A stretch of 64,000 bases of DNA from CBDBJL01 sp965206365 (GCA_965206365.1 CBDBJL010000005.1:44271-108270), one strand, 5' to 3'. Numbered from the stretch's first letter, positions 54,679-64,000 are shown. Numbers and translations are program-made. The notes: a model not told the origin generated them from the sequence alone.

Positions 54679-56970
54679 ATGGATAAGAACATAGATATGA
54701 GTAAGAATATAGGTATGGATACAGATAAGCCTGTAAGCGTAGATTCAGAGGTTGGAAAAAATAAGAAGAAATTTTCACTGACGAGCGCAGGTATTTCTGT
54801 TCAACTTCAAGTATTGATATGCTTATTGGTTTTCGTGAGTACGTCGGTTTTAATGGGGACTGTTGGGTATTTTTCTAGGCGTAATAATTTAGAACTTACT
54901 TCATCAAAATTACAGATTTCTGTTGAACAATTGGCGGATTCTTTTGAATTTTATTTTCAGCAAATTACGGTTGATGTTGATTTGATGACAAAGAATCTTG
55001 TATTGAAAAAAGCGTTACAAGAATTTGACTTTGCATTTTATGATTATGATGATCCGATGGTCGAGTTTCAGAAACTTTATCTTATAGATAACCCATTTCC
55101 AGTGGGTGAGAGGCTTAATTATAATGCTGCCGATGATGATTCGCTTTACAGTAGTACCCATCAACAATTTCATCCATGGTTTCGTGAATTTCTTAGCTTA
55201 AAAGGCTTGGCAGATGTAACTTTGATCAACTCTCAAGGTGATATTGTTTACACAGTCGAAAAAAACCTTGAATATGCAACGAATATTGAAAATGGGGCAT
55301 GGAGCGAATCAGGTTTAAGACAGGCCTATAAAAAAGCCGTTGAATTGGCAGAAGCGAGTGGAAGCAGATTGGGGCGTTGAGGATGTGGCTTACATTGATT
55401 TTATGCGTTATGAGCCCGATAATAATATTCCCACAGCCTTTTTATCAAAAGTTATTCGAAATAGTAATGATAATATCGTTGGTGTATTTATTGTTCATCT
55501 TGATTATCAGCAAATTAGTAATGTTGTGGGGGGAACGGGTAAATTTTGGTGAGTATAGTGAAAGTTTTTTGTTGAATAAAGATTTACTGTTTATTACTCA
55601 ACCCCGTTTCAGCGATGAAGAAGTCGTGTTGTCTGCAAGAATTCCAGATGATAGTGGGATTGTTGCTAAAATGTTACAAACTGGGCAATCAAAATCAGAT
55701 TCAGGGGTTATTTTGCAACGCGAGGTTATCAAACAAAGATGTGATGCAGGTTTATGCCGTGCGCGAGTTAAAAGAGGTTCCCGTTGCCATTGTGATTGAA
55801 ACAGACTATGAATCGATCGTGACTGAAGCGCATAAATTGCTGTTTCTGATGCTTAATCTTACGCTTGGTTTGCTGGTTGTGATGTATTTTTTTGTGAGAA
55901 GGGTTTCAAAAACAATTTCGAATCCGATTGTTGCAGTTACCGTGGCGATGCATAAATTACGAAGTGGAGATTTGGATGTTAATCTTTCTTCTTTGAAAAA
56001 AATGGGAGAAATTGGTGAAATTGTCGTAGCGGTGGAGGTGTTTCGGGAAGAATTAGAAAAAAACAAGCAATTGCAAGAAGAAAAACAAAACGCTGAGAAT
56101 TCTGAAGAAAAAATACGATTGCGAGAGCGTGAAAAATTGATCCAAGATTTTCAACATGATGCTCAAGAATTAATAGATTCAGTAGGTACGGTGACTTCAA
56201 ACATGCAAGAAGCTAATTTGCAAGTGGCAAATGCCGCCAAAGAGGCAAAAGAATTTTCGGGTCACATTGCAGCTTCAACCCAAGAAGCTACCAAAGATGT
56301 GGAATTGGTAGCATCGGCAACTTCTGAAATGGCAACATCAATTTTTGACATTAGCCATAAAATGAAAACATCTTTGGTGGCTGTGGAAAATGCTACGAAA
56401 AGTATTGGAAAGACCGATACCGTTGTGAAAGATATGAACGAGCTATCAGCAAAAATTGGCGATATTGTATCTTTGATTAATGATATTGCCGGGCAAACAA
56501 ATTTACTTGCGCTTAATGCGACCATTGAGGCAGCACGCGCGGGTGAAAGTGGGAAAGGTTTTGCTGTGGTTGCCAATGAGGTTAAGAATTTGGCAACACA
56601 AACGACAAAAGCCACGGAAGATATTTCACAACAAGTTAGTGCTATTCGTAACATTTCGGCGCAAGCTGCCGATGCAATGACAACTGTACATGGCGAAATT
56701 CAAGAAATTAATGTGATTATTGGAGGTGTTTCTACGACGATTGAACAACAAGCTTCGGCAACTCAAGAAATTACGAAGGCAAGTAGTAATGCCTCTTTGT
56801 GCACGACAAATGCGAATAAAAAAGTGATGCAGATTGTCGAACATTCTGGGGAATCACTGCAACAAACGGAAAAAATGTCAACATCAGTATCTGATGCTGA
56901 TGTTGCGATTACAAGTTTGAGTAATTTGGTTGAAACGTTCCTGAAAAAAATAAATATTCACGAAAAATGA
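54679..56970 (+). pseudogene. Methyl-accepting chemotaxis protein, frameshifted in the sensor
   Basis: It starts MDKNIDMSKNIG with a hydrophilic extension before the first membrane segment (VLICLLVFVSTSVLMGTVGY). The sensor contains QFHPWFREFLSLKGLADV. Then the frame changes near 55365, 55535 (a G6 run) and 55730, after which the second membrane segment, HAMP and complete signalling domain follow in one frame (LINDIAGQTNLLALNATI). The breaks leave an intact cytoplasmic half without a translation start. It belongs to the same YHPWF/FHPWF sensor family as the other four receptors, closest in layout to that at 20.6 kb. Confidence 0.8.
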
Positions 56971-57060
56971 GATATTTTTCATGATCATAATTTGATACCT
57001 TAATGTCTTGTTGTTTCGACTAACGGTTAGTGGCTATTGATTTTTTACTTTTAAACTTAT

Positions 57061-57088
57061 TTTTTTAACATTAATTTTTTAACATTAA
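57061..57088. repeat. Two 14-base tandem repeats before the binding-protein gene
   Basis: TTTTTTAACATTAA occurs twice head to tail and is followed by another T run, then AAGGGAG and the ATG of the first binding-protein gene. It is probably in the promoter or leader. Confidence 0.6.
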
Positions 57089-57110
57089 TTTTTTTAAGGG
57101 AGTTTTTTCA

Positions 57111-58644
57111 ATGATTTTTTCACGTAGAAATATATTGCAACAAGGTGTTGCCGGGTTGGGGATAGCCGCCTTAGGTAGAAACTTTGGCATGCCAGCCAAT
57201 GCTGCGATTAGACAGCTGGTTATTGCCTATAATGTAGGCTTGTCTTCATGGGATCCAACATTGGGTTCTGGGTCGGTTGATCCTACCCTTCAAGGGATGT
57301 ATCAAACGGTTTTTGATTTTTTTATTTACCAAAACCCGGATTTATCTTTTGCACCAGGCTTGATTACAAAATGGGGTTGGAATGATGATCGTAGTAAAAT
57401 TATGCTAGAAACTCGTCGGGGCGTTAAATGGCATGATGGTTCGGATTTCACCCCAGAGGATGTTGTTTGGTCGTTAGAACGTGCAGCGGATGAGGCTACG
57501 GGCAACCCGATCCAGGTTGTTTGGAAGAATATTGCTAATTTTGAAATTCAAGATCATGTAATTACTGCAGACGTTAAATCTTTTGATCCGGTTTTATTTA
57601 AGTGGATGTCTTTTTTCACCCGGTTTTGTGCTTCCCAAAGCTTATTATACGAAAGTCGGTAAAGAAGGTTTTGAAAAAGCTCCAATCGGAACTGGCCCTT
57701 ATATGGTATCGCGTTATGAAGCCGATAATTATGTTCGCTTGCGTGCTAACCCTTATTATTGGGGAGCTCAGCCAGCCTTTAAGAATGTAACGATTAAATT
57801 TATTCGAAATGCTTCTGATCGAATTGAAGAAGTTAAATCAGGACGTTCTCATGTTACCCTGGAGATCCCTTATCAAGAATATGATAATTTAATTAAATTA
57901 CCAAATTTAAGCGGAACTGTCACCCCAATTTCCGATGTTGGTCTGTTATTTGTTAATGATATTGGCGTGATGAAGGATCGTAATGTTCGTCTTGCTACCC
58001 ATCATGCGATTGATAAGCAAAAACTGGTAGATGAGTTGCTTAATGGTTATGGTGTGCCAATTGATACTTTACAAACCCCAGAATATACAGCTTTTGACCC
58101 AGACACGAAGGTGGGTTATGATCCAGAAAAAGCGATTGAATATCTAAAAGAATCGGGGTATAGCGTTGATAATCCGGTTGAATTTACGATCCAAACCACA
58201 CGGGGTTCTAAACCCAAAGATTATGATATGATTCAGGCGATTGTGGCAATGTGGCGTGAAGTTGGCATTAAAGCGAAAATTGAAATTTACCGAGCGGCTC
58301 AGCATTTTTCATTACGTGCATCGGATAAATTGGCGGAAACGGCTTTTTATAATTGGGGGAATGCGATTGGGGATCCTTCCACTTCTACTGGTTTTGCTAT
58401 GTTTGGTCCTGGTGAACATTCTGTTTGGGATAGTCAGGATTTGATTGATGCGATCGGACCGTTATGGGGTGAGAAAGATGAGGCGAAGCGGATTGCAGGT
58501 TATAAAGCTGTAGATAAACTAATTGCAAGTGAAGGCTATGTGATCCCGCTTTTACAATATGCGCAACCGGTTATTTATGCAACAGAGTTACAATTTGTAC
58601 CACATCTTTCGGGTGTTGTGCGTCCTGATTTATTTTCAACGTAA
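57111..58644 (+). pseudogene. ABC transporter substrate-binding protein (SBP_bac_5), copy 1, frameshifted
   Basis: The protein would begin MIFSRRNILQQGVAG, a twin-arginine signal, followed by the peptide/nickel/opine-type family 5 domain (GLITKWGWNDDRSKIMLETR, DGSDFTPEDVVWSLERA, GTGPYMVSRYEADNYV). One extra C near 57619 (CACCC where the intact copy has CACC) shifts the frame within FFTGFVLPKAYYTK; a second segment continues to the end. It is a close duplicate of the gene at 59.7 kb. No permease or ATPase genes are in the window. Confidence 0.85.
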
Positions 58645-58652
58645 GGTTTAAA

Positions 58653-59472
58653 TATAGCTTAACCATTGAATAAAGGCAATTTTCCCTGAAAAGAGTATCG
58701 ATTGAACATTGCTGTTTTCTTCGGATAGCTTTTGCTTGAGCTCACTTTTGCTCAATCGGGTTGAGGTCAGGTCAATAGGGTGGCAAATACTCAAGAGTAA
58801 AGCCTGCCTTTGTTGATCATGGCTTGCGTGTTCTGCCGTTTGTGGAAAGTGGCATTATCCATCACAACAACAGCATCTTTGGGCAGTAAATCCTGCTCAG
58901 TCCATGCATGGAAGTGTTGATATTATGGTGAAACAAGAAAACAGTGAGCAGGTAACATAGCACGATCACATTGGTGCGGCCCTTTCGCCCCAATCCTGAG
59001 TGCCATAACAACGTTTGCCATGCTCGCTATAGCCATGGGTACGCGGCATGTCATGAGCAAAACCGCTTTCATCCAGACACATAATGGGCTTGCCGTCTTT
59101 TTGATGTGCTTCAATATTTTGTCTGAAGCATTGCCGTTTGTCTTCGTCCGCCTTCGGATGCTTCAAGGCTTTTTTTATATGTCACATTGATCTTTTTCAG
59201 GGCTTGATGAATGGCATTTTGATGCACGCGCCGTTCTTTCACTTGGTAAGCAAGCTCAATATCCTGTCTGAGAGCATCAAGGCTTTTTTATACATACGCA
59301 GATACGCTTTGGGTTGGACCAACGTGTCAAACTGGTCACTCCTACACAAAAGCGTTGGGCAGCTTCTTTTAAAGGTCAGCTTTTCCTTCAAACGAACTGA
59401 TAAAACATGACGACGAAATTCTACAGAATAAATCATAAACCTATATACCCAATATTCATTGGTATAGCTATA
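58653..59472 (-). mobile_element. IS630-family insertion sequence remnant
   Basis: Imperfect inverted ends can be aligned: TATAGCTTAACCATTGAATA on the left and, read inward from the right, TATAGCTATACCAATGAATA. Between them lies a broken transposase gene on the minus strand. The length of about 820 bases is short for an IS630 element (about 1.1 kb), so a deletion is likely. It sits exactly between the two copies of the binding-protein gene. The end positions are by eye. Confidence 0.65.
58720..59436 (-). pseudogene. IS630-family transposase, degraded
   Basis: Read on the minus strand the pieces are MIYSVEFRRHVLSVRLKEKL (N-terminal HTH), then LDESGFAHDMPRTHGYSEH and KRCYGTQDWG (first catalytic Asp region), MDNATFHKRQ (second Asp) and YLPPY-stop-PDLNPIEQK (final Glu). 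At least two frameshifts and internal stops separate them, and about 100 residues between the HTH and the catalytic core are missing. It cannot be active. Confidence 0.8.
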
Positions 59473-59630
59473 ATTGAATATTGGAATGTTTCTGATGGGG
59501 TTTTTGCAGATGGGGTAAATTTTACGATGATATTTTCACAATTTAAACTTGATTTGTTATTAAATCTATGCTATTTATAGTAATTAGCAGCTGTTATAGC
59601 TTTCTGTCTATGGTAGCTGGTTCGAAAATT

Positions 59631-59652
59631 ATTACCAACTTAAGTTGGTAAT
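59631..59652. promoter_or_regulatory. Perfect 22-base palindrome upstream of the intact binding-protein gene
   Basis: ATTACCAACTT and AAGTTGGTAAT are adjacent perfect complements. The palindrome ends about 14 bases before TAGGAGG and 28 before the ATG. No T run follows, so an operator is more likely than a terminator. The ACCA/TGGT half-sites recall GntR/FadR-type operators. The frameshifted copy upstream lacks it. Confidence 0.6.
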
Positions 59653-59680
59653 ACAAATAGATTGTAGGAGGATTTTTTCA

Positions 59681-61213
59681 ATGATTTTTTCACGTAGAAA
59701 TATATTGCAACAAGGTGTTGCCGGGTTGGGGGTAGCCGCCTTAGGTAGAAACTTTGGCATGCCAGCCAATGCTGCGATTAGACAGTTGGTTATTGCCTAT
59801 GGTTTAAGCATAGATTCATGGGATCCAACATTGGGTTCTGGGTCGGTTGATCCTGGCCTTCAAGGGATGTATCAAACGGTTTTTGATTTTTTTATTTACC
59901 AAAACCCGGATTTATCTTTTGCACCAGGCTTGATTACAAAATGGGGTTGGAATGATGATCGTAGTAAAATTATGCTAGAAACTCGTCGGGGCGTTAAATG
60001 GCATGATGGTTCGGATTTCACCCCAGAGGATGTTGTTTGGTCGTTAGAACGTGCAGCGGATGAGGCTACGGGCAACCCGATCCAGGTTGTTTGGAAGAAT
60101 ATTGCTAATTTTGAAATTCAAGATCATGTAATTACTGCAGACGTTAAATCTTTTGATCCGGTTTTATTTAAGTGGATGTCTTTTTTCACCGGTTTTGTGC
60201 TTCCCAAAGCTTATTATACGAAAGTCGGTAAAGAAGGTTTTGAAAAAGCTCCAATCGGAACTGGCCCTTATATGGTATTGCGTTATGAAGCTGATAATTA
60301 TGTTCGCTTGCGTGCTAACCCTTATTATTGGGGAGCTCAGCCAGCCTTTAAGAATGTAACGATTAAATTTATTCGAAATGTTACGGATCGAATTGAAGAA
60401 GTTAAATCAGGACGTTCTCATGTTACCCTGGAGATCCCTTATCAAGAATATGATAATTTAATTAAATCACCAAACTTAAAAGGGGCTGCAACCCCAATTT
60501 CTGATATTGGTTTGATATTTATTAATGATATTGGCGTGATGAAGGATCGTAATGTTCGTCTTGCTACCCATCATGCGATTGATAAGCAAAAACTGGTAGA
60601 TGAGTTGCTTAATGGTTATGGTGTGCCAATTGATACTTTACAAACCCCAGAATATACAGCTTTTGACCCAGACACGAAGGTGGGTTATGATCCAGAAAAA
60701 GCGATTGAATATCTAAAAAAATCTGGGTATAATAAGGACAATCCTGTTATTTTTACAGTGCAAACAACCCGGGGCTACAAGCCCAAAGATTATGATATGA
60801 TTCAGGCGATTGTGGCAATGTGGCGTGAAGTTGGCATTAAAGCAAAAATTGAGATTTACCAATCTTCTCAGCGCGTGAAATTGCGTGCAGAGGATAAATT
60901 GGCAGAAGCTTCTTTTTATAGTTGGGGGAATGCGATTGGGGATCCTTCCACTTCTACCGGTTTTGCTATGTTTCCTTCTAGCGGGCAGTCTGTTTGGGAT
61001 AGTCAGGATTTGACTGACGCGATCGGACCGCTATGGGATGAGAAAGATGAGGCGAAGCGGATTGCAGGTTATAAAGCTGTAGATAAATTAATTGCAAGTG
61101 AAGGCTATGTGATCCCGCTTTTACAATATGCGCAACCGGTTATTTATGCAACAGAGTTACAATTTGCACCACATTTTTCGGGTGTTGTGCGTCCTGATTT
61201 ATTTTCTTTATAA
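59681..61213 (+). CDS. ABC transporter substrate-binding protein (SBP_bac_5), copy 2, intact, Tat-exported
   Basis: At 510 residues the family 5 binding protein is complete: twin-arginine signal SRRNILQ with AALGRNFGMPANA, then the full two-lobe domain ending LQFAPHFSGVVRPDLFSL. It is nearly identical to copy 1 except in patches (YGLSIDSWDPT, GAATPISDIGLIF, IYQSSQRVKLRAEDK, FPSSGQSVWD), which probably line the pocket. This family binds peptides, nickel, opines or nitrogenous osmolytes. It is placed just before a Rieske oxygenase operon, so its ligand may be that enzyme's substrate. I use the ATG after TAGGAGG; the frame extends 12 codons further upstream. Confidence 0.92.
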   Translation: MIFSRRNILQQGVAGLGVAALGRNFGMPANAAIRQLVIAYGLSIDSWDPTLGSGSVDPGLQGMYQTVFDFFIYQNPDLSFAPGLITKWGWNDDRSKIMLETRRGVKWHDGSDFTPEDVVWSLERAADEATGNPIQVVWKNIANFEIQDHVITADVKSFDPVLFKWMSFFTGFVLPKAYYTKVGKEGFEKAPIGTGPYMVLRYEADNYVRLRANPYYWGAQPAFKNVTIKFIRNVTDRIEEVKSGRSHVTLEIPYQEYDNLIKSPNLKGAATPISDIGLIFINDIGVMKDRNVRLATHHAIDKQKLVDELLNGYGVPIDTLQTPEYTAFDPDTKVGYDPEKAIEYLKKSGYNKDNPVIFTVQTTRGYKPKDYDMIQAIVAMWREVGIKAKIEIYQSSQRVKLRAEDKLAEASFYSWGNAIGDPSTSTGFAMFPSSGQSVWDSQDLTDAIGPLWDEKDEAKRIAGYKAVDKLIASEGYVIPLLQYAQPVIYATELQFAPHFSGVVRPDLFSL

Positions 61214-61324
61214 ATTTGGGTGATTGCGAAATTGTTTGAATATATTTTGTGTTGAGCAGTTTTGGTTGGTTTATGAAATAGCTTGGTTAGGGGGGTAACC
61301 AAGTGCTTTGGTTTAGGGGAGTTT

Positions 61325-62320
61325 GTGAAGCAATTAGAGTTGAAGCTTATCGCTATTCGTGAATTAGCATTTCATGTTAAATATTTTACATTGATTGCAA
61401 CAGATGATTCAAAATTGCCTAATTTTTCAGGAGGGGCACATCTAAAAATCTCTCTTCCCGGTGGTGATGATCGTTCTTATTCATTGATAAGATTTACGCA
61501 AGAAGAGAGTTTACACGCAGCTGTTGCCAAGTATTTTATCGCGGTTAAGTTAGAAGAAGCTGGGCAAGGAGGCTCAAATTATATGCATTCTCTCAGGGTG
61601 GGTGCTGTTGTGCGTGCTTGGATCCCAGAAAATGATTTTCCACTTATATCCATGGATACGCAGACTCAGCCTACGTCGAAAACAATTTTGTCGAAAACAA
61701 TTCTCATTGCCGGAGGGATTGGCATTACCCCGATTATTTCTATGGCAACAGAATTAAAAAATGCTACCATGCCCTATCATTTGTATTATTCGGGGCGCAA
61801 ACAATCAGATCTGATTTTTCGAGAGGAATTATGCATTCAACATCAAGATTCGATCAGTATTTACGCTGGTGATCTTGGGCAGAAATTAGATTTAGAAAAT
61901 ATTCTGGATGCGAATGAACTCTCAACGCATATTTATGTTTGCGGTCCGAAACGGATGATTGAAGCTGTGCGTGAAAAGGCTTTGGAAAAAGGCTTTGCAA
62001 AAGAAAATGTGCATTTTGAACTTTTCACCAATCCTACCGCTACAAGCGGAGACAAGGCTTTTGAGGTTGAGTTAAAATCAACGGGGCAGGTATTTGTAAT
62101 TCCGATCGGGAAAACCATTATTGATGTTCTTGAAGAAGCTGGGATCGATTTGCTGTATGATTGCCAAAGGGGTGATTGTGGGATTTGTAAGACAGATTTA
62201 GTAGAAGGGGTTGCAGATCACCGTGATGTTATTTTAAGTAATGACGAAAAACTTGCGAATAATGTTATTCAAATATGTGTTTCTCGAGCGAAATCTGCTA
62301 AGCTGGTTTTGGATTTGTAA
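61325..62320 (+). CDS. Rieske oxygenase reductase (phthalate-dioxygenase-reductase type, FMN/NAD/2Fe-2S)
   Basis: From about residue 1 a flavin domain (DRSYSLIRF is the RxYS flavin motif), then an NAD domain (ILIAGGIGITPIISMA, YVCGPKRMIEAV), and a C-terminal plant-type ferredoxin with CQRGDCGICKTDLVEG and a final Cys in IQICVSRAK binding [2Fe-2S]. This order is that of VanB, CntB and GbcB, which supply electrons to Rieske oxygenases. I favour the GTG (giving VKQLELKL) after AGGGGAG; the frame is open 14 codons upstream. It starts the dioxygenase operon and may also serve the CntA-like enzyme at 43.7 kb. Confidence 0.9.
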   Translation: MKQLELKLIAIRELAFHVKYFTLIATDDSKLPNFSGGAHLKISLPGGDDRSYSLIRFTQEESLHAAVAKYFIAVKLEEAGQGGSNYMHSLRVGAVVRAWIPENDFPLISMDTQTQPTSKTILSKTILIAGGIGITPIISMATELKNATMPYHLYYSGRKQSDLIFREELCIQHQDSISIYAGDLGQKLDLENILDANELSTHIYVCGPKRMIEAVREKALEKGFAKENVHFELFTNPTATSGDKAFEVELKSTGQVFVIPIGKTIIDVLEEAGIDLLYDCQRGDCGICKTDLVEGVADHRDVILSNDEKLANNVIQICVSRAKSAKLVLDL

Positions 62321-62340
62321 TATAAGCTTAGGAGATCAGA

Positions 62341-63672
62341 ATGAGTGATCGTTATTGTACGATAGAAGCTATTCAGGCTTTGGTGCGCCCAGCTGAGGTG
62401 CATCGTGATTTATATATTAATGAAGAGCTTTTTCAGCAAGAGGTAAAGCATTTATTTGCCAATAGTTGGCTGTATGTTGGCCATGATAGTCAAACGCCAA
62501 AACGGGGCGATTATATTACGGCAGAGCTTGCCACCAATCCGGTAATTATGGTGCGGCATACGGATGATAAAATTCATGTGCTTTATAATCGCTGTGCGCA
62601 TAAGGGCACAAAAATTGCGATTGATCGTTTTGGCAATACGGGTAAGTTTTTTCGTTGCCCTTATCATGCTTGGTCGTTTAAAACTGATGGTTGTCTGCTT
62701 GCGATTCCGATGAAAAAGGGGTATGAAAATTCGGATTTTGCGAAAAGCGAAAGCGCGCAAGGTTTGATGCCGGTAGGAGCAGTTAAAAATTACCGTGGTT
62801 TTGTTTTTGCTCGGATGAATCCCGAGGGGATGGGTTTTGATGAATTTTTTGGTGATGCGTTAAGCTCAATTGATAATATGGTGGATCGTTCTCCGGCGGG
62901 CAGGTTAGAGGTTGTGGGTCCGCCTTTGCGCTATATGCATAAGTGCAATTGGAAGATGCTTATTGAAAATCAAACAGATACTTGCCATCCGATGGTTGCC
63001 CATGAAAGTTCTGCCGGAACAGCGATCAGAATGTGGGATGAGTTAGAAAAACCCGAAGGAACAAAGCCACCGATGGTGATGGAAGCGATTGCCCCTTTTA
63101 TGTCATCTTATGAATTTTTTGATGAAATGGGGATGCGAACTTGGCCCCATGGCCATGGGCATAGTGGGGTTCATCATTCCATTCATTCCAAATATTCAGA
63201 AATTCCCGGATATTTAGATCAAATGATTGCTTCTTATGGGAAAGAACGAGCTCAGGAAATTTTGGGAGAAAGTCGGCATAATACAGTTTATTTCCCGAAT
63301 ATTATGGTGAAAGGACCAATTCAACAATTGCGAATTTTTATTCCTTTGGCAGCGGATAAAACATTAGTAGAGAGCTATATTTTTCGTTTGGTAGATGCAC
63401 CAGATCTGTTATTAGAACGCACGGTAATGTATAATCGTTTGATTAATGCACCTTCTTCTATGGTGGGTAATGATGATTTAGAGGTGTATGAACGCGCTCA
63501 GGAAGGTTTGCAAGGCAATGGGTTGGAATGGCTAAATTTTCACCGTCTTTATGAAGAAAATGAAGATTTCACCAGCGAAGCTGTTAAAATGGGCACAACA
63601 GAGCGGCAGATGCGGAATCAATTTCATGCTTGGGTACAATTTATGACAATGTCGATGGAGTCAGGTTTATGA
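62341..63672 (+). CDS. Rieske ring-hydroxylating dioxygenase alpha subunit
   Basis: The 443-residue protein has the Rieske site CAHKGT (Cys85, His87) and CPYHAW (Cys106, His109), and iron ligands in NQTDTCHPMVAH (Asp213 bridge, His216, His221). The bridging residue is Asp, as in aromatic-ring dioxygenases, unlike the Glu enzyme at 43.7 kb. The C-terminal domain is large (FPNIMVKGPIQQLRIF). It is followed by a coupled beta subunit gene, so it forms a hexameric alpha/beta enzyme. The substrate is probably aromatic or heteroaromatic but not assigned. Confidence 0.92.
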   Translation: MSDRYCTIEAIQALVRPAEVHRDLYINEELFQQEVKHLFANSWLYVGHDSQTPKRGDYITAELATNPVIMVRHTDDKIHVLYNRCAHKGTKIAIDRFGNTGKFFRCPYHAWSFKTDGCLLAIPMKKGYENSDFAKSESAQGLMPVGAVKNYRGFVFARMNPEGMGFDEFFGDALSSIDNMVDRSPAGRLEVVGPPLRYMHKCNWKMLIENQTDTCHPMVAHESSAGTAIRMWDELEKPEGTKPPMVMEAIAPFMSSYEFFDEMGMRTWPHGHGHSGVHHSIHSKYSEIPGYLDQMIASYGKERAQEILGESRHNTVYFPNIMVKGPIQQLRIFIPLAADKTLVESYIFRLVDAPDLLLERTVMYNRLINAPSSMVGNDDLEVYERAQEGLQGNGLEWLNFHRLYEENEDFTSEAVKMGTTERQMRNQFHAWVQFMTMSMESGL

Positions 63673-64000
63673 GTTTTCCAACAAAAGAAGATTTGATTGA
63701 TTTTATTTATGATGAAGTGCGATTATTGGATGATAATAATTTTTCGAAATGGCTTGAATTATGGCATGAAGATGGCTATTATTGGATGCCTCTTGATTAT
63801 CAACAAAGTGACATCCAATATGTAACATCGCTGCTTTACGAAGATTTATTTATGTTGCGGTTGCGTGTAGAACGTTTGAATGGTGCGCGGACTTTTTCGC
63901 AGAAACCAAGAAGTCGCTGCCATCATGTAATTCAACGTCCGCATATAGAACAGATCGATGTTGCCAAGGGTATCTTTATCACGCAGACATCTATGAATTA
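63669..64000 (+). CDS. Ring-hydroxylating dioxygenase beta subunit, truncated by window edge
   Basis: The ATG overlaps the alpha-subunit stop (ATGA), and about 110 residues are visible. The NTF2-like small-subunit pattern includes EVRLLDDNNFSKWLELWHED, GYYWMPLDYQQ, and SRCHHVIQRPHIEQ. In this class the beta subunit is structural and helps fix substrate range. It continues past the end of the window. Confidence 0.88.
   Translation, partial: MSFPTKEDLIDFIYDEVRLLDDNNFSKWLELWHEDGYYWMPLDYQQSDIQYVTSLLYEDLFMLRLRVERLNGARTFSQKPRSRCHHVIQRPHIEQIDVAKGIFITQTSMN

Noticed and set aside
8502..57662. Phase variation as the reason for frameshifts in surface and sensory genes
   Set aside because: The runs at the breaks are only three to seven bases, and aminotransferase and OYE genes are affected as well, so simple decay or sequence error is more likely.
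1..64000. tRNA, rRNA, CRISPR, prophage or known riboswitch
   Set aside because: I looked for TTCGA-type T-loops, repeat-spacer periodicity, phage structural genes and glycine-type aptamers and found nothing convincing; short tRNAs could still be missed by eye.

Overview
The window is an AT-rich bacterial chromosome segment. Several families together point to an alphaproteobacterium: an Mcl1-type malyl-CoA lyase, a DmdA-like demethylase, many FAD/GcvT-type demethylases of methylated amines, a BacA/SbmA transporter, a small CehA-type secreted hydrolase and chemoreceptors whose sensor regions share a YHPWF motif. Broken genes, an IS630 remnant, ankyrin proteins and short dispersed repeats suggest a genome under relaxed selection, perhaps host-associated. 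That lifestyle is inference. No rRNA, tRNA or CRISPR array was recognised.

Layout: (1) 1-10.1 kb holds a truncated dimethylglycine/sarcosine dehydrogenase-like gene, malyl-CoA lyase, a flavin oxidoreductase, a GlxA/GbdR-type regulator, a secreted PHP-domain hydrolase, two kinds of intergenic repeat, a frameshifted outer-membrane barrel and a LysR regulator. (2) 10.4-20.5 kb is one compact operon: a TorT-like binding protein with a sugar-type ABC ATPase and permease, PxpA, a mini biotin carrier, biotin carboxylase, PxpB, PxpC, the BioY biotin importer and a class III aminotransferase. It ends in a strong terminator and reads as an import and biotin-dependent ring-opening or amide-cleaving pathway. 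This is the best candidate for an undescribed system. (3) 20.6-33.9 kb holds a chemoreceptor, Amt with a small membrane protein, SbmA, a 602-residue protein with a divergent M23-like core, broken ankyrin genes, a class II aldolase and a DmdA-like gene. (4) 34.4-41.7 kb is a tandem array of three related chemoreceptors, the middle one broken.

(5) 42.2-54.4 kb is a quaternary-amine catabolic cluster: a CntA/YeaW-like Rieske oxygenase with an aldehyde dehydrogenase, an RpiR regulator, an 862-residue FAD/GcvT demethylase, an alcohol dehydrogenase-like protein, two enolase-superfamily enzymes, a class III aminotransferase and an Old Yellow Enzyme-like gene, the last two frameshifted. It resembles proline-betaine/hydroxyproline-betaine catabolism. 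(6) 54.7-64 kb holds another broken chemoreceptor, a duplicated Tat-exported peptide/opine-type binding protein gene split by an IS630 remnant, and a three-component Rieske dioxygenase (reductase, alpha, start of beta).

The common theme is sensing, importing and demethylating small nitrogenous osmolytes: chemoreceptors and binding proteins find and capture substrates, Rieske and FAD enzymes remove methyl groups, GcvT domains pass one-carbon units to folate, and aminotransferases, dehydrogenases and malyl-CoA lyase feed central metabolism. At least 13 frameshifts occur in otherwise conserved genes, eight of them between 52.9 and 57.7 kb. They may be real decay or indel errors in the assembly, and this affects how every broken gene here should be read.
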